A DNA stretch of 64,000 bases from Chlorops oryzae. Its lineage: Eukaryota; Arthropoda; Insecta; Diptera; Chloropidae. Of the stretch, positions 12,223 through 23,239 are shown in pieces. The notes under the pieces are model-generated. The model made no database searches and was not told the origin of the DNA. It worked only from the letters and a program-made list of their open reading frames with translations. A program made the position numbers and the translations under genes. Positions within the stretch are counted from its first letter, which is position 1, and each line of letters begins with the position of its first letter. The DNA is taken from the NCBI GenBank assembly GCA_020466095.1, contig CM035806.1, positions 165,434,371-165,498,370 on the forward strand, read 5' to 3'.

Positions 12223-13414
12223 ATCATAAAAATAGGATGGTCGAAATATTGAATTTTTTTTTTCGTCTGAAATCCCACTGTGCGTCGTCGCTTTTGGCAT
12301 AATAATTGTGCAATAATCTGTCAACGACATCTGTTTATGTCGTTAAAGCTCTTTGAAGAGTAGGATACCCCGTCAACAGAGCAAAAGGTCCTGCCGACCG
12401 CAATACCAACGGGGAAAAGGGCCTCCTTCGCCTTGCTTCTGTTTCTGTTTCTGCTTCGGCTTGTGATTTTCAGTTTCCTTTTACTTTTCCTTTTGCTTTT
12501 GCTCCTGCTCCTGCCTGTGCATATTTGCCATTGCCCTGCTTTGTGATAACTTGCCGCAATTTACACTAGCTCCCAAATGAGCTTGTTTATGTTTTGTTTG
12601 TTTAGTAGCGCCCATCGACAATCGACAACGGCATTGACAGCGACATCGACATCGACAGCGGCAGCGGTAGCGTTTCGTGTCAGGATAGCCCAATGTGGTC
12701 AGATAAGGGACGGCAAGAGGACAGGATAACTGCCTTATGATACGATAAAATCATTGAGAGAAGGTGCCCTAATTGAATGTTAATAGGTTTTGTTTTTTTT
12801 TTTCCCTCCCCCTTGATGTCGCCTTGGCAGTCTCGTCTCTGGCGCTATTAACAATTAGTTTTATGTTGCACATTTGACTTTGGCAATTATGATTGTCACA
12901 GATCAAATGATCTGGAGGTATTTTTCGGAATTAAAAAAAAAAAATGAAAGAGAAATGAATAATTTCATTAATTGAGCATATTTATCGAAGCACGATGGAA
13001 CGATGGCGAAAATATGTCATCATAACTCTAGATGGATTCCACATTCAATGGCTAGAATGTCCTGTATTTAATGTGAATAGGCCTGAAAGTTTCTCGGCTT
13101 CTCCATGGCAAAAAAAAAAAAACGTTCGTTTATAATATTCAATTATACCCTAATTGTTAAATAAATTTTATTATTCATTGCATTCAATCATAACCTTTTT
13201 TTTTATCTTCGAGCACTAGCTGTCAAGGCTATCGGCCAAGTGTTAAATAAATAAATATATTCACTGTGAAACTATTGACAATTTCGAATGAAAAGGATTT
13301 TTTAAATATAGAATGCAATGTTGACGAGAAGGAAAGCTTGCCTTTCCTTTCTTTGTTGCTTGTCCTTTCAAGGACTAGTTTCTTAATTATATAGTTCCGT
13401 GGATTAATTATAAG
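12223..13414. other. Intergenic with hexanucleotide-rich stretch
   Basis: 12420-12520 is made of TTCTGT/TTGCTC-type units, and 12625-12670 of GACATC/GACAGC/GGCAGC units. No gene recognised. Confidence 0.45.
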
Positions 13415-13645
13415 TAGGGCTCGGATTTTGTTGCTTTTATAAATTTAAAGCATACTTTATGGAGTAAAAATGTTATTGAACTCACATAAAGTTAAGATTC
13501 AAATCGATTTTTAACTTCAATATGAAATTTTTTGAAGTTAGAAAAGCGGTTTGAAGTTTAAGTTCTGCTCAACTTATTCGGAATATGTTGCTAAGAAAAC
13601 GTTTGCCCCATAAAGTATGCTTTAAATTTATAAAAGCAACAAATT
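13415..13645. mobile_element. CAGGGCTCGG hAT-type MITE, copy 3, degenerate right end
   Basis: The left end TAGGGCTCGGATTTTGTTGC matches the family with its first base changed. The right side follows the family to ...AAAAGCAACAAATTC, then departs where CCGAGCCCTG is expected. No duplication can be scored. An open frame of 112 codons reads out of this copy and is not a gene. Confidence 0.75.
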
Positions 13646-14629
13646 CAAAAAACATACAAAAATCAAATAATTTGTTCAATGTAGTATTCCGGTTTTTTAA
13701 CTTTCCGCCATTTTTTTTTAAACAATTACTCTTAGTATTAGATACTCGTACTTTCCACTTCAGAAATGTTTATCAAATTCAAATGATTTTCCGTAAAGCG
13801 CGAAAAAGTCTCGCAAATTGCAATGTAGTGTCATTTTATAAAGCTAGAAATAGCTTCAAATATAGAAACGAAAATTCAATTGGCCATTTTCCGAAAATTT
13901 ATTCAAAAAAGTGGAAAATTTGAATCTAACTCAATCAAAAAAGTATGTCTATACTAGGATTTGCAAAAGATCTGAGAGAGGAGAGAGATATTCAGCGGAC
14001 GATAGGACTCTGTGTTGTTAGCGCCTTTAAAATATGGCAAACTCTTTTGCATTGAATTCTTTTCAAAACCAAACTAAAAAACAGGATAAAAGAAAAACAA
14101 AAAAGGGAACACATTGCTTTTATCTGGAAAAAGCATCAAGTCAGACTTTCTGCGTAGACTATATTTATTCAGCTTTGAACGCATTCTAAGCTGTATGCGA
14201 TAAGAAAATTGCTTAGTAAATACTTAATGTTTGCATATAAGGCAAATAGGTGAAGGTCAAATATGAGGTAGCGCACTAGAAAAATTGCTTATGCCAAACT
14301 CGCAATCAACAAAAAAAAATCTATTAAAACGTCTAAAAAAGCGCTTAAATATTTTCTAAAACAAAGAATTTTTCTTAGAAGGCTTTATTAACGTCTAAAA
14401 TTGGTAATAAATCCAATAACGAATCCTAATCCGTTCGATATGAAAATGAATTATAAAAAAATGCCCATAAAAATGTTTCTCCGAATCCGTATTCGCTGAA
14501 AAATTTTCTCTCAAAGAACTTGTGATTCATGCTTTTAAATGTACTCAAAAAAAATTTTCCCCTCTTAAAAGGTGCTCTCTCGTAATTTTTACAATTAGTA
14601 TTGAGTACAAAATATTACTATATGATAAT
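13646..14629. other. Intergenic, no gene seen
   Basis: AT-rich unique-looking DNA without recognisable repeats or coding potential. Confidence 0.5.
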
Positions 14630-14875
14630 CAGGGCTCGGGTTTTGTTGACTTTTACAAATTTAAAGCATACTTTATGGAGCACAAATTTTATGCAACTCA
14701 CACAAAGTTAAGATTCAAGTCGATTTTTAACTTCAATATGAATTTTTTTGAAGTTAGAAAAGCGGTTTGAAGTTCATCTTCGCTAAACTTATTCACATAA
14801 TGTTGGTAAGAAAAATTTTTTTTGCCCCATAAAGTATGCTTTAAATTTATAAAAGTCAACAATATCCGAGCCCTG
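14630..14875. mobile_element. CAGGGCTCGG hAT-type MITE, copy 4
   Basis: 246 bp, from CAGGGCTCGGGTTTTGTTGA to ...AATATCCGAGCCCTG. The flanks ATGATAAT and GAAATAAT agree only at 5 of 8. The right flank matches, inverted, the left flank of copy 1, so the two are paralogous placements inside E2-type DNA. Confidence 0.85.
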
Positions 14876-14952
14876 GAAATAATGAAATGCGAAAAAATTG
14901 TTTTGAATCGAAGCAAAAAAATCCATCAAAAAATGATCAAAATCGTTATCGG
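14876..14952 (-). repeat. E2 fragment, internal
   Basis: Read on the minus strand this is ACCGATAACGATTTTGATCA and GATGGATTTTTTTGCTTCG up to the MITE, the same order as at 8265-8352. The rest of the E2 copy resumes at 15476 after an R1 insertion. Confidence 0.65.
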
Positions 14953-14961
14953 TTACACATT

Positions 14962-15475
14962 TTTATACCCGACACACTCTGTGTCGAGGGTATATTGCGT
15001 TTGTGTGGTTGTGTGTAACACCCCAGAACCAGTCGAGATAGAATATATATAGAAATGATCAGCGTCACCAGGAGATTCGATCTAGCCATGTCCGTCTGTC
15101 TGTCTGTCTGAATCTGATCCGTCTGTCTGTATACAGTTTTCTTATCGAAGGAGTTGAGATATCTTGACCAAATTTGGTATGCGTACTCACAGGCACATGA
15201 GTAAGAACAAGTCTGAGAATGGACCCGATCGGACCATTTTTAGGGGTACCTCTAGTACTAGGGTCTGTTACGAATATCACAAAAACTGCTCTAAAATCGA
15301 AGTTTTTTAAGATATTTTGATGAAATTTGATATTTGGTCATATTTAAAGGCCAGTAATATTATTTCCAAAAATTGGAAAAGTGGGCGTGGCAGAAGGGCG
15401 TTTTTTGAAAATTGTCCCCATCACCCGAAATTCAATTTTTGAGATATTTTCCACCAGCATTAATGAGAAAAACAA
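14962..15475 (-). repeat. R1 dispersed repeat, 5'-truncated copy inserted in E2
   Basis: Minus-strand copy. The R1 3' terminus (TATACCCGACACACTCTGTG read on the plus strand) is at the left; the body includes the GTCTGTCTGTCTGTCTG tract and CCCGATCGGACCATTTTTAG. The 5' part (GTCAGGC...) is missing, and E2 sequence lies on both sides. Confidence 0.75.
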
Positions 15476-15613
15476 ATCGAAAAGTTTTGTTTGCAAAAGC
15501 GCAAGATTAAAATTCACATTTGACGAATGGTTTCTTCGGCATAATTATTATGTATGGGCCATAAAATAATGTTCTGCTAGTGGAATAGGAGGTTAAATAA
15601 TCGATCCAACTTA
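15476..15613 (-). repeat. E2 terminal fragment
   Basis: On the minus strand it begins TAAGTTGGATCG and continues TTAACCTCC..., ATAATTATGCCGAAGAAACC, matching the left end of E2 at 3548. It indicates one E2 copy split by R1. Confidence 0.65.
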
Positions 15614-16138
15614 ATATAGACATATCTATAGAAATCTTTTCGTCCGTTTGAATAGCCAGAAAACGAAAGCTGCCAGATCGCATCAATTGATTCTTATTTT
15701 AGCTGTAAAATCTGTGCTCAAGCAAAACTTGAACAACGTCTTCTCAATAAAAGCAATAAAAGAAAGCTTTATGGTAAGCCATATGTCCTGATAGCAACAA
15801 ATGAGCGCAAAATATTGCGCTAAAAAGATTGTGCCGCTATTTACAGAATTTTCGCGCTGTGGATTAGAGATGGACATATGATCTGATCTATTCTGTCACA
15901 TCACGCACGCGCTCACGGAAATAAATTTTTATTTACAACCACAGAATTTACGGCTTTTTTTTTTTTGACTCTCACGGTCTTCACGGATCACGCACGCGAG
16001 ATTTTATACCTACCATTTTCACAAGTTTAGAATATTTGAGATTTTCCTTCGGCATCGCTGAAATCGAATCCTTTTAACTGTTGATTCTTATTTCATTTTT
16101 TTTTTTATTTTTTTTATTAAATAATTATTTATTATAAT
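15614..16138. other. Intergenic, no gene seen
   Basis: Contains two related TCACGCACGCG pieces (15900-15912, 15988-15998) and a poly-T. No coding potential recognised. Confidence 0.45.
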
Positions 16139-16379
16139 CAGGGCTCGGATATATATGCACTTATAAATTTAAAGCATACTTTTTGGAGTAAAAATTTTGT
16201 TCAACTCACATAAAGTTAAGATTCAAATAGATTCTTAACTTCAATAAGAGTTTTTATAAAGGTAGAGAAGCCGTTTGAAGTTCAATTTCACTAGACTTAT
16301 TCGCAAAATGTTGGTAAGAAAAGTTTTCCCCCCATAAAGTATGCTTTAGATTTATAAATGCATATATATCCGAGCCCTG
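16139..16379. mobile_element. CAGGGCTCGG MITE, copy 5 (TATATATGC subfamily), perfect TSD
   Basis: 241 bp, from CAGGGCTCGGATATATATGC to ...GCATATATATCCGAGCCCTG. The exact TSD ATTATAAT is at 16131-16138 and 16380-16387. Very similar to copy 10 at 35.5 kb. Confidence 0.93.
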
Positions 16380-17055
16380 ATTATAATAGAGTGTTTTTTT
16401 GAGTAGTTAAATAAAAAAATATTAAGTATTTCACCAAAATCGATTAGGGAATTAACGGAAATTGCCTTTATTCACAGTCACGCCAATCACGGACTATTTA
16501 AATCATTTCACATATTCACACTCACACAAACACGTCACATGCCCATCTCTACTGTGGAGCTCTAAAGAGCGCTCCATCTATCACAAAAGGCGCTAAGTTG
16601 GCATCACTGCTCCTGAGCAAAGAAAAAGGGCCGGAAAAAAAAACACAACAACAAAAAAAGATTTCAAAAGGAAGAATGGAAAATGCGAAAACAAAACAGA
16701 CAAAATAATATACAAACAGTTTTTAAATTAAAAATTAAATTTTAATCTGCATTCGAACAATTGAGTCTGGTCTTTTCAAATTTCCATGGATGAAGTTCAT
16801 TGCCTTCGCTGCTGGAAATTTGTACTGCATGGGATTTTTGTTTTTTTTATATATATATATTTTTTATTCACTAACTTGTGACCCAAAACAATATCGGAGC
16901 ATGGCCATCTCATTTTATAAATAGAAAATAAATTTATCTCTGGCAAGATAACGCTCTAAATTGTTGTATGACTACACAGCGGGCAAAACATAAGGCTTAG
17001 AGTGAGGCAAAAAAGAATATTTTAATGCATCTTATATGTACATTGAGCAACACAT
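16380..17055. other. Intergenic, no gene seen
   Basis: AT-rich, with A-rich 16620-16740 and a TATATATATA tract near 16850. No recognisable gene. Confidence 0.5.
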
Positions 17056-17860
17056 TAGTGGTATTCAAGCAGCTGTGCAAATTGCAGTGTGCAAATTTTG
17101 CTCGCTATACCTCTTTCGCAATTTTTTACTGTGTATATTTATATATGTATATTTTGGCAAGCGGAATCCTTATTTGCTGTTTTGCAAAAAATGCTTAATC
17201 CGAATAATAGTTAATTGTGAGCCGTTTACTCTACACAATATATAAATGAGCCCGCGCAAAAATGAATATTTGAATAACGTCCAAAATGCCGTATAAGTGA
17301 TGCCTCTGCATACGCATGTCTAGTACAGTATATCAGTACTGAGAGTGTCTATATGGGCTTACGTTTTTGTTAATATCTCCTAAAATTACCTTTTTATTTC
17401 GATAAAAATTTTTTTTGTGAAAAATCATACTAAGGGGTATTTTTTAGAAGTAGCGAGAAAGTGGCGCAAAAACGGGAATACACTGAAAAAATTTTTTAAA
17501 ACTTTTATTTCCTTTTTCGTGAAAGTTTTTTTCTCAGTGTAAAATTAAAAATTTATTTTTTAAATTTTCCATTTTATAAGCTATCAGCGGCCATTTGTTT
17601 CATCTTTTTTACTTAATTCGTTTTTGAGATATAAATTTTTGAAAAAGGCCTTAATAAAAAGGGTTTTGTAAGGATATTTCAAGGACACTGGGCAATAGAA
17701 ACCTAAAAATCGGTTCCTCTATAGTGTGTTAAGATAGTATCTATTCAAAAATCAACAAAACCTTAAAATCCCTTTCATTGGGCCGCAGTCGGCAAGACAC
17801 TTTGCACAAATGCAAAATTTGCGAGGGTGCAAAAATTGCACACCTGCTTGAATCCCACTA
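17056..17860. mobile_element. TIR element, TAGTGG ends, enclosing R3 sequence
   Basis: The left end TAGTGGTATTCAAGCAGCTG and inverted right end ...CAGGTGTGCAATTTTTGCACCC-type sequence (CACCTGCTTGAATCCCACTA) pair over about 45 bases. The interior 17315-17805 is an R3 repeat. No clear target duplication. Confidence 0.7.
17315..17805 (+). repeat. R3 dispersed repeat
   Basis: Recognised by GGGCTTACGTTTTTGTTAAT, GTGGCGCAAAAACGGGAA, a short palindrome ACACTGAAAAAA...TTTTTTCTCAGTGT, TTTGTTTCATC and CAAAACCTTAAAATCCCTTT. Other copies: 21165-21520, 30290-30760 and 55703-56830. Confidence 0.75.
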
Positions 17861-17995
17861 TTATTTTTAGCGATCACATGGGAAATGTAAGGTCTTCCGT
17901 TTGACCTTGAAATATAGTTTATTATCGTGAATTTTTCAATAATCCTTCTAATTTGCCTTACTTTTCAATGCACAAAACAATGTTCAAGTGATGAC

Positions 17996-18236
17996 CAGGG
18001 CTCGGATATATATGCATTTATAAATTTAAAGCATACTTTATGGAGTAAAAATTTTGTTCAACTCACATAAAGTTAAGATTCAAATAGATTTTTAACTTTA
18101 ATAAGAATTTTTATGAAGGTAGAAAAGCCATTTGAAGTTCAACTTCGCTTAACTTATTTACAAAATGTTGGTAAGAAACATTTTTGCCCCAAAAAGTATG
18201 CTTTAAATTTATAAACGCATATATATCCGAGCCCTG
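17996..18236. mobile_element. CAGGGCTCGG MITE, copy 6 (TATATATGC subfamily)
   Basis: 241 bp. The flanks GTGATGAC and GTGAAGAC match at 7 of 8. Confidence 0.92.
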
Positions 18237-18439
18237 GTGAAGACACATTACTTCTCTGGTCATGAATATTCTCTCATATTGGTATTTCGATTCGGATGTG
18301 ATATTTCGTTGGCATATTCAAGGGGGGGAGGGGGGTTCGGGTAAAGAAGAATATCTCAGTAAGATAGAACCATAGTGGATCTATTGAGCTATCTCAGTAA
18401 GAGAATTATTACTATTTTGAGCAGTTGATGATGAAAAAG

Positions 18440-20045
18440 CGTGATAAATTCATTGGTGACACATGGGTGACAATGTCATGAATGACTTCCTGTGTATGGT
18501 GCTTCCTGATTTTATTTTTATTTTATGTTTAATTCTCGTTCTTTCTTTTAACTTTAGACAATATCGCACCCATGACAATGTCATCGTCCTTTGTCATTGC
18601 TTTTAGATGTATTTATATGTGACAACGTCATGCAAGACCATTTCGACAAAATATCGTGATAGCGGGTGGCATTAATTTTTATTTTTTTTTTTTTCATTTT
18701 AAAATGATATTCTCGAGATATAACTCACAGATAGTAATAGTGCAAGATAGGAATAGAGAGAACGAGACAGAGAGCGAGAGCGGGTGTTTAAAAAGTGACT
18801 TTCTTGAGTCCTATATGGACTATATGACACAGTACGTTTGTGTACAAATATCATACAAATTAACTGGCCTCCTAAATGACATGCGTTCCGACTTCGAAGT
18901 CCACCTGACAGCATCAAAGATGTTTTTATTTTTTTGTGCGCTTGGTAGCTCAACCTCATAAGAATGATATCGTTACTAAATTGTTGTTTTCGATGAATTG
19001 TATTCGGACACTGTTTTATGCCTTTGAAATTTTTTACATAACCCAAGAGCATCACACACACAATCTCTAAGAACGATTGCTGAAAATGACATGCAGCATT
19101 GGTTTCTCCTCGTAGGTACAACTAAAACAGACCGAAAACAATAGAATCCCAAGAAAAACAAACAACGCAATTGCACCAGCCGATATGGAGCAACGGCAGC
19201 AGAATCCAACACCCCACTTTATAAGTATACCTCAAATACGTTCATCCTTCATGTGTGCATGCAAAATACTTATGAGAATCCGGCTTGTTTCAAATTGTAA
19301 AAATTTTTGTTGCCAATTCAAATTTCCTTTCGTTTCCTTTCTTTGCCTTTCAAAAGCCGGAGAATTGTGTTTTGTCTTCAATAATTTACAATCAGAAAAT
19401 TTACGTACATATATTGGTGAGTGATACAACATTTACAGATGGTTTCTATTCGCCTCTAACCATTAATACCCAGCGGAAAATTATATCCTGCATGACAAAG
19501 TCACCAATGATGTCATCGATGACATATAAGTGACATTGTCATGCATGACATCTTGGAGGACATGTCATCGTGGAGGGATGCTGTCCATGTGCTTGACTGT
19601 CATTGGCTACTGAAATTTAAATAAGGTTTTAGCGTCAGTTGAACGTTAGCATGAAGTGGCGTAGATGATGAGTGCTCGACTCAGAATCCGAAGATCGCGG
19701 GTTCTCGATCCCTGGCAGAGGCGAAAAAAAATTGTTGAAAATAGATTTTTAAACATTTTCGAAACATTCAAAGAGAGGGCAAAGAAGAGAGTTATCAAAC
19801 TGTTTTCTATAAATTGACATTTAGAGAGAAAAGAGCAATGTGTTGCTCTCAAATGCTTTTTTCGCCATCGCACACCCTAGCATGACCAGTGACATTTTCT
19901 AATCTTCCGGTGATAATGTCACCGCTGAAGTCCCTGTCAGCTTTTGTGTAAATGTCATACAAAGTGTCACCGGAAATAGCATGCATTCCGGCTCCGAAGT
20001 CACTAGGACATCATCGGGGATGTCCGCGGGACATTTTCCGCTGGG
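18440..20045. repeat. R6: TGAC/GTCA-rich dispersed repeat region
   Basis: Shares CATTGGTGAC/GTCACCAATG, GACAATGTCATG, ATGACATGCGTTCCGACTTC with its relative AGCATGCATTCCGGCTCCGA, and AATGTCATACAAAGTGTC between 18.45-18.9, 19.5-19.6 and 19.88-20.04 kb. Another piece is at 41415-41505. Inverted and direct pieces are mixed, so element borders are unclear. Confidence 0.5.
19656..19727 (+). repeat. Decayed tRNA-like / SINE head
   Basis: GTGGCGTAGATGATGAGTGC resembles a tRNA A-box/D-arm start, and GCGGGTTCTCGATCCCTGGC a B-box with an inserted base. A GGCAGAGGCG tail piece is shared with the SINEs at 50.8 kb. The arms do not pair as in a functional tRNA. Confidence 0.5.
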
Positions 20046-20684
20046 TAGTCTGCCATTTGGCGGTATGCATGTATGCATATATGTATGTGTGCGTTTGTAT
20101 AAATGGACATACATGTGTATATACCTACTACGGGTCAACCAATTGAACAAAAGAATTCTTCTTAGAAATCGAGAACATATGGAAACATGTCACACATTCC
20201 TGTCGGAATGAATTTCCTTTGAGAGTTTTGTCGTTCACAATTTTGCTTGACTTGATTACAATACAACGCAAGCACAAATTTCACATCGTTCTAGAGAACA
20301 ACCTCAATACGTATATTTGGCCGAGAAGATACTTTGACTCTAAATGCGATATTTGTAGGTATATCACGAAATCCATGTTACGCACTGTTGTTACAGCGTG
20401 CGAATTATTTTAATTGGTTTAGCTAAATTTCTTCGAATTTCATTTAGATAGAATTTTCATATGTTTTTACAGCTTTATGAGGTTATCCTAGATTACACTA
20501 GTTGCTATGTTATTTGAGAAAAGAAATTATAAAACAATTTTTTTAACTTTTATCTCCGTTACGCACAGTTCAACCATGCGTTTATATATATGTATGAAAA
20601 ACTTAAACTTTTTAAATTCCCTCTTTTTTATAATCTCTTTTATTAGAAATGAAAAAAAAAAAAAAATGTTTTCCACGCTTCTTT
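20046..20684. other. Intergenic, no gene seen
   Basis: TATGTATG-type microsatellite at 20063-20090, otherwise AT-rich. No recognised coding region. Confidence 0.5.
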
Positions 20685-21123
20685 ATGTGCATCAAGTTAG
20701 CTTGCACTTTTTGGAATTTCCCGAAACAAAATATTGTGCTGTAATGTGCCCAGTTTGTGCTATCATGTGCCGTTTTGAAAAAAAAAAAAAATTCCTCAAA
20801 GGATGCCATATGAGGAGGTCCTTCTTTTCGTGTCAAGTTAGACGGTGATGAGTCTTAGCTCTATAATGTTGCTAATCCACGAGTTGATTGTTGGGTCAAT
20901 TCTTGCGGCAGAGAGCTCCTTTGTTATGGCCTCTCTCGTCACATTATTGAAAAATGAAGTCCCGGCTAACTTGACACGAAAAAAAAGGACCTCCTCATAA
21001 AAATGGCATCCTTTGAGGAATTTGTTTTTTCAAAACGGCACATGATAGCACAAACTGGGCACATTACAGCACAATATTTTTTTTCGCGAATTTCCAAAAA
21101 GTGCAAGCTAACTTGATGCACAT
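20685..21123. repeat. Long inverted repeat (arms about 157 bp, 124-bp spacer)
   Basis: Left arm 20685-20841 and right arm 20966-21123 are inverted near-copies (ATGTGCATCAAGTTAGCTTG ... TTTTCGTGTCAAGTTAG). Differences are mostly in A/T runs. Transcription of either strand would give a long hairpin. Open frames on both arms are mirror images, not genes. Confidence 0.9.
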
Positions 21124-21164
21124 CGCTTCTTTTCATCCAATTTCTACAATTTATGCCCATTTGT

Positions 21165-21520
21165 ATTGGATATGAGTACCTACTTGGAGCATCTATTTAT
21201 GTGCCCTTACGTTTTTCTAATTATCTCAAAAAGTAACTCTTTGATTTTAATAATTTTTATTTTAAATAATAGGTAATACTTGGAGGTACTTTTTAAAAAT
21301 ATCTAAAAAGTGGCGCAAAAACGGGAAAACACTGAAAAAAATTAATTAATTCTTTTTTTATTTTTTGTGGAAAAATTTTTCTCAGTGTATAATTAAAAAA
21401 AAAATGTTTTTGCATTCTCGGTTCAATTAACTATCATTAGCCATTTTTTTCATCTTTCTACAACATTTACTTTTTGAGATATAAAATTTTAAAAAGAGTC
21501 TTATTAAAAAAAAAACTACT
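21165..21520 (+). repeat. R3 dispersed repeat
   Basis: Starts GGATATGAGTACC, GAGCATCTATTTATGTGCCC and runs through GTGGCGCAAAAACGGGAAAA, the CACTGA...TCAGTGTA palindrome and TTTTTCATC to TTTTTGAGATATAAAATTT. Confidence 0.75.
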
Positions 21521-21770
21521 TATTTGACCATTTCCATGGAAAAACGCGAATGATGACGCTTGATGATAAGGGCGAGGGGGATTAATCCACAATGATCACG
21601 TCATCATCTTATTCTTAAAACACTTATAACAAAACATTTACTTGTGAAAAAATAAAGGGCTCAAAGGTGATGTCAAACGTGTGTACTGGACGATTGATGA
21701 TAGGGGTGAAGAGGGACTTTAAAATGGCCAAAAACATGCTGACATGCCTTACGTGCAACTGGACACCTTA

Positions 21771-22135
21771 CCCAGCAGTTATTTAGGAAGTGCATTACCA
21801 AAGTAATGCATTTTTCATCGATGAAATAGGAATGCAAAGTAAATTGAACAAATTTGCATGGCGAGGTAATCGAAAAGGTAATGTATTGCCTAATATGTTC
21901 ACTTCCAAAGCAAAGCGTTACATACTTCTATAGCATTACTTGAGAATGCAAATAGTAATGCATTACAAAATCAAGCCTTTTCGATTACTTTTCGTACAAC
22001 TGGTAATGCAAATAGGCATGCATTACATTCGCTAGGACATTCGCCGTGTTAGAAAATAATCGATTCTGTAATGCATAAGCAGTACGCCTTTTGAATTACT
22101 TTTTGCATTACCATCGGTTACAAATATCTGCTGGG
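21771..22135 (+). mobile_element. CCCAGCAG TIR element, copy A
   Basis: The ends CCCAGCAGTTATTTAGGAAG and ...TTACAAATATCTGCTGGG are inverted. The interior is built of GTAATGCATTAC-like motifs. 365 bp. The same element occurs inverted at 24404-24779. No clear target duplication. Confidence 0.8.
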
Positions 22136-23239
22136 AATAGGTATACACAAATATATTTTGCTCATTTGTTTTGATTTATCACATACAGTGGACGTCCAGT
22201 AGTTTCGGTCCCACGAATTTCCAATATTCCCAAAGAAAATTTTATTTTGCATCAAAATCCATATTTAATTCGAAAGATTTCTTGAAATAATTCTATTTTC
22301 CCCCATTTGACAGAGGAAATAAATTTTTGATTGCGAAATCGATTTTCTGTCATAAAATTTAAGTACTAAGAGAGCTTACCCACATATCGACAGTATGGGC
22401 AGTTGTTCTTGTATTGTTTTTTTTTGTTGTTTTTTTTTCATCATATTTTTTGGCATATTGAAGTTAAATCAATTAAATTTCGATTTAGTCTGCTCCAAAA
22501 TCAGATTTTGTTTTGCTTTCGTCCAGCAATCGAAATAAAATCCTGTGTCCATTCGAATCGAAAAGTCGATTTCCTCAGCACTTTTTTTGTTTTCCTTTGT
22601 ACACGAGCAATTGTAAGCTTTAAAGATAAACGAATAGACGTTCTCAATGATCGCACCAGCAAGAATGTACATTGGTATATATAGATACACATAAGTAAAT
22701 CGTAACATGCATATGGACATATGCATGTTGATACATGCAGGTGTCTGTGCGAATATATTATGCTCTATATGCAAACTTCATGCGACCAGCTGCTTTCGTT
22801 TGTCTCGCCATGAGACCATGCCATTGCGGCGAATGACGTAGCACAGCATAGCATCGCAGCACATTCCTTATGCAGGCCAAATTGCAATGCAAACATTAGC
22901 AAAAGCCTCGTCCTCGTCCTCGTGCTTGTCCTCGCCATCGCCATCGCCCTCGCCGTCCTCGTCCTCGTCTGCGACAGCATCGTTGCGAAGGCAATGGGCT
23001 AAAATTTGATTTATGACTTATTATGCGTCTTATGTCCTTTCTTAATTTAATTATACGCTTTGGAGGAGTTTTTGCAGCGCCGACATTTAATTGAGGCATT
23101 TGCAAATGAAAAGCACATCAATCTACCGGCTAACACACATCCAGCCACACATGTGTACGGACATCCATATACACATATAACCGAGCATGTATTTACGTCC
23201 GTATGCATTTACGAATCGAAGTGTCCTTGTTGTCAGCTA
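22136..23239. other. Intergenic, with CTCGTC microsatellite
   Basis: 22905-22975 is CTCGTC/CCATCG hexanucleotide units. A CAGTGGACGTCCAGTAG piece at 22187 resembles a pogo-type end but has no partner. A 159-residue plus frame starting at 23060 runs into the next element and is not recognisable. Confidence 0.45.
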
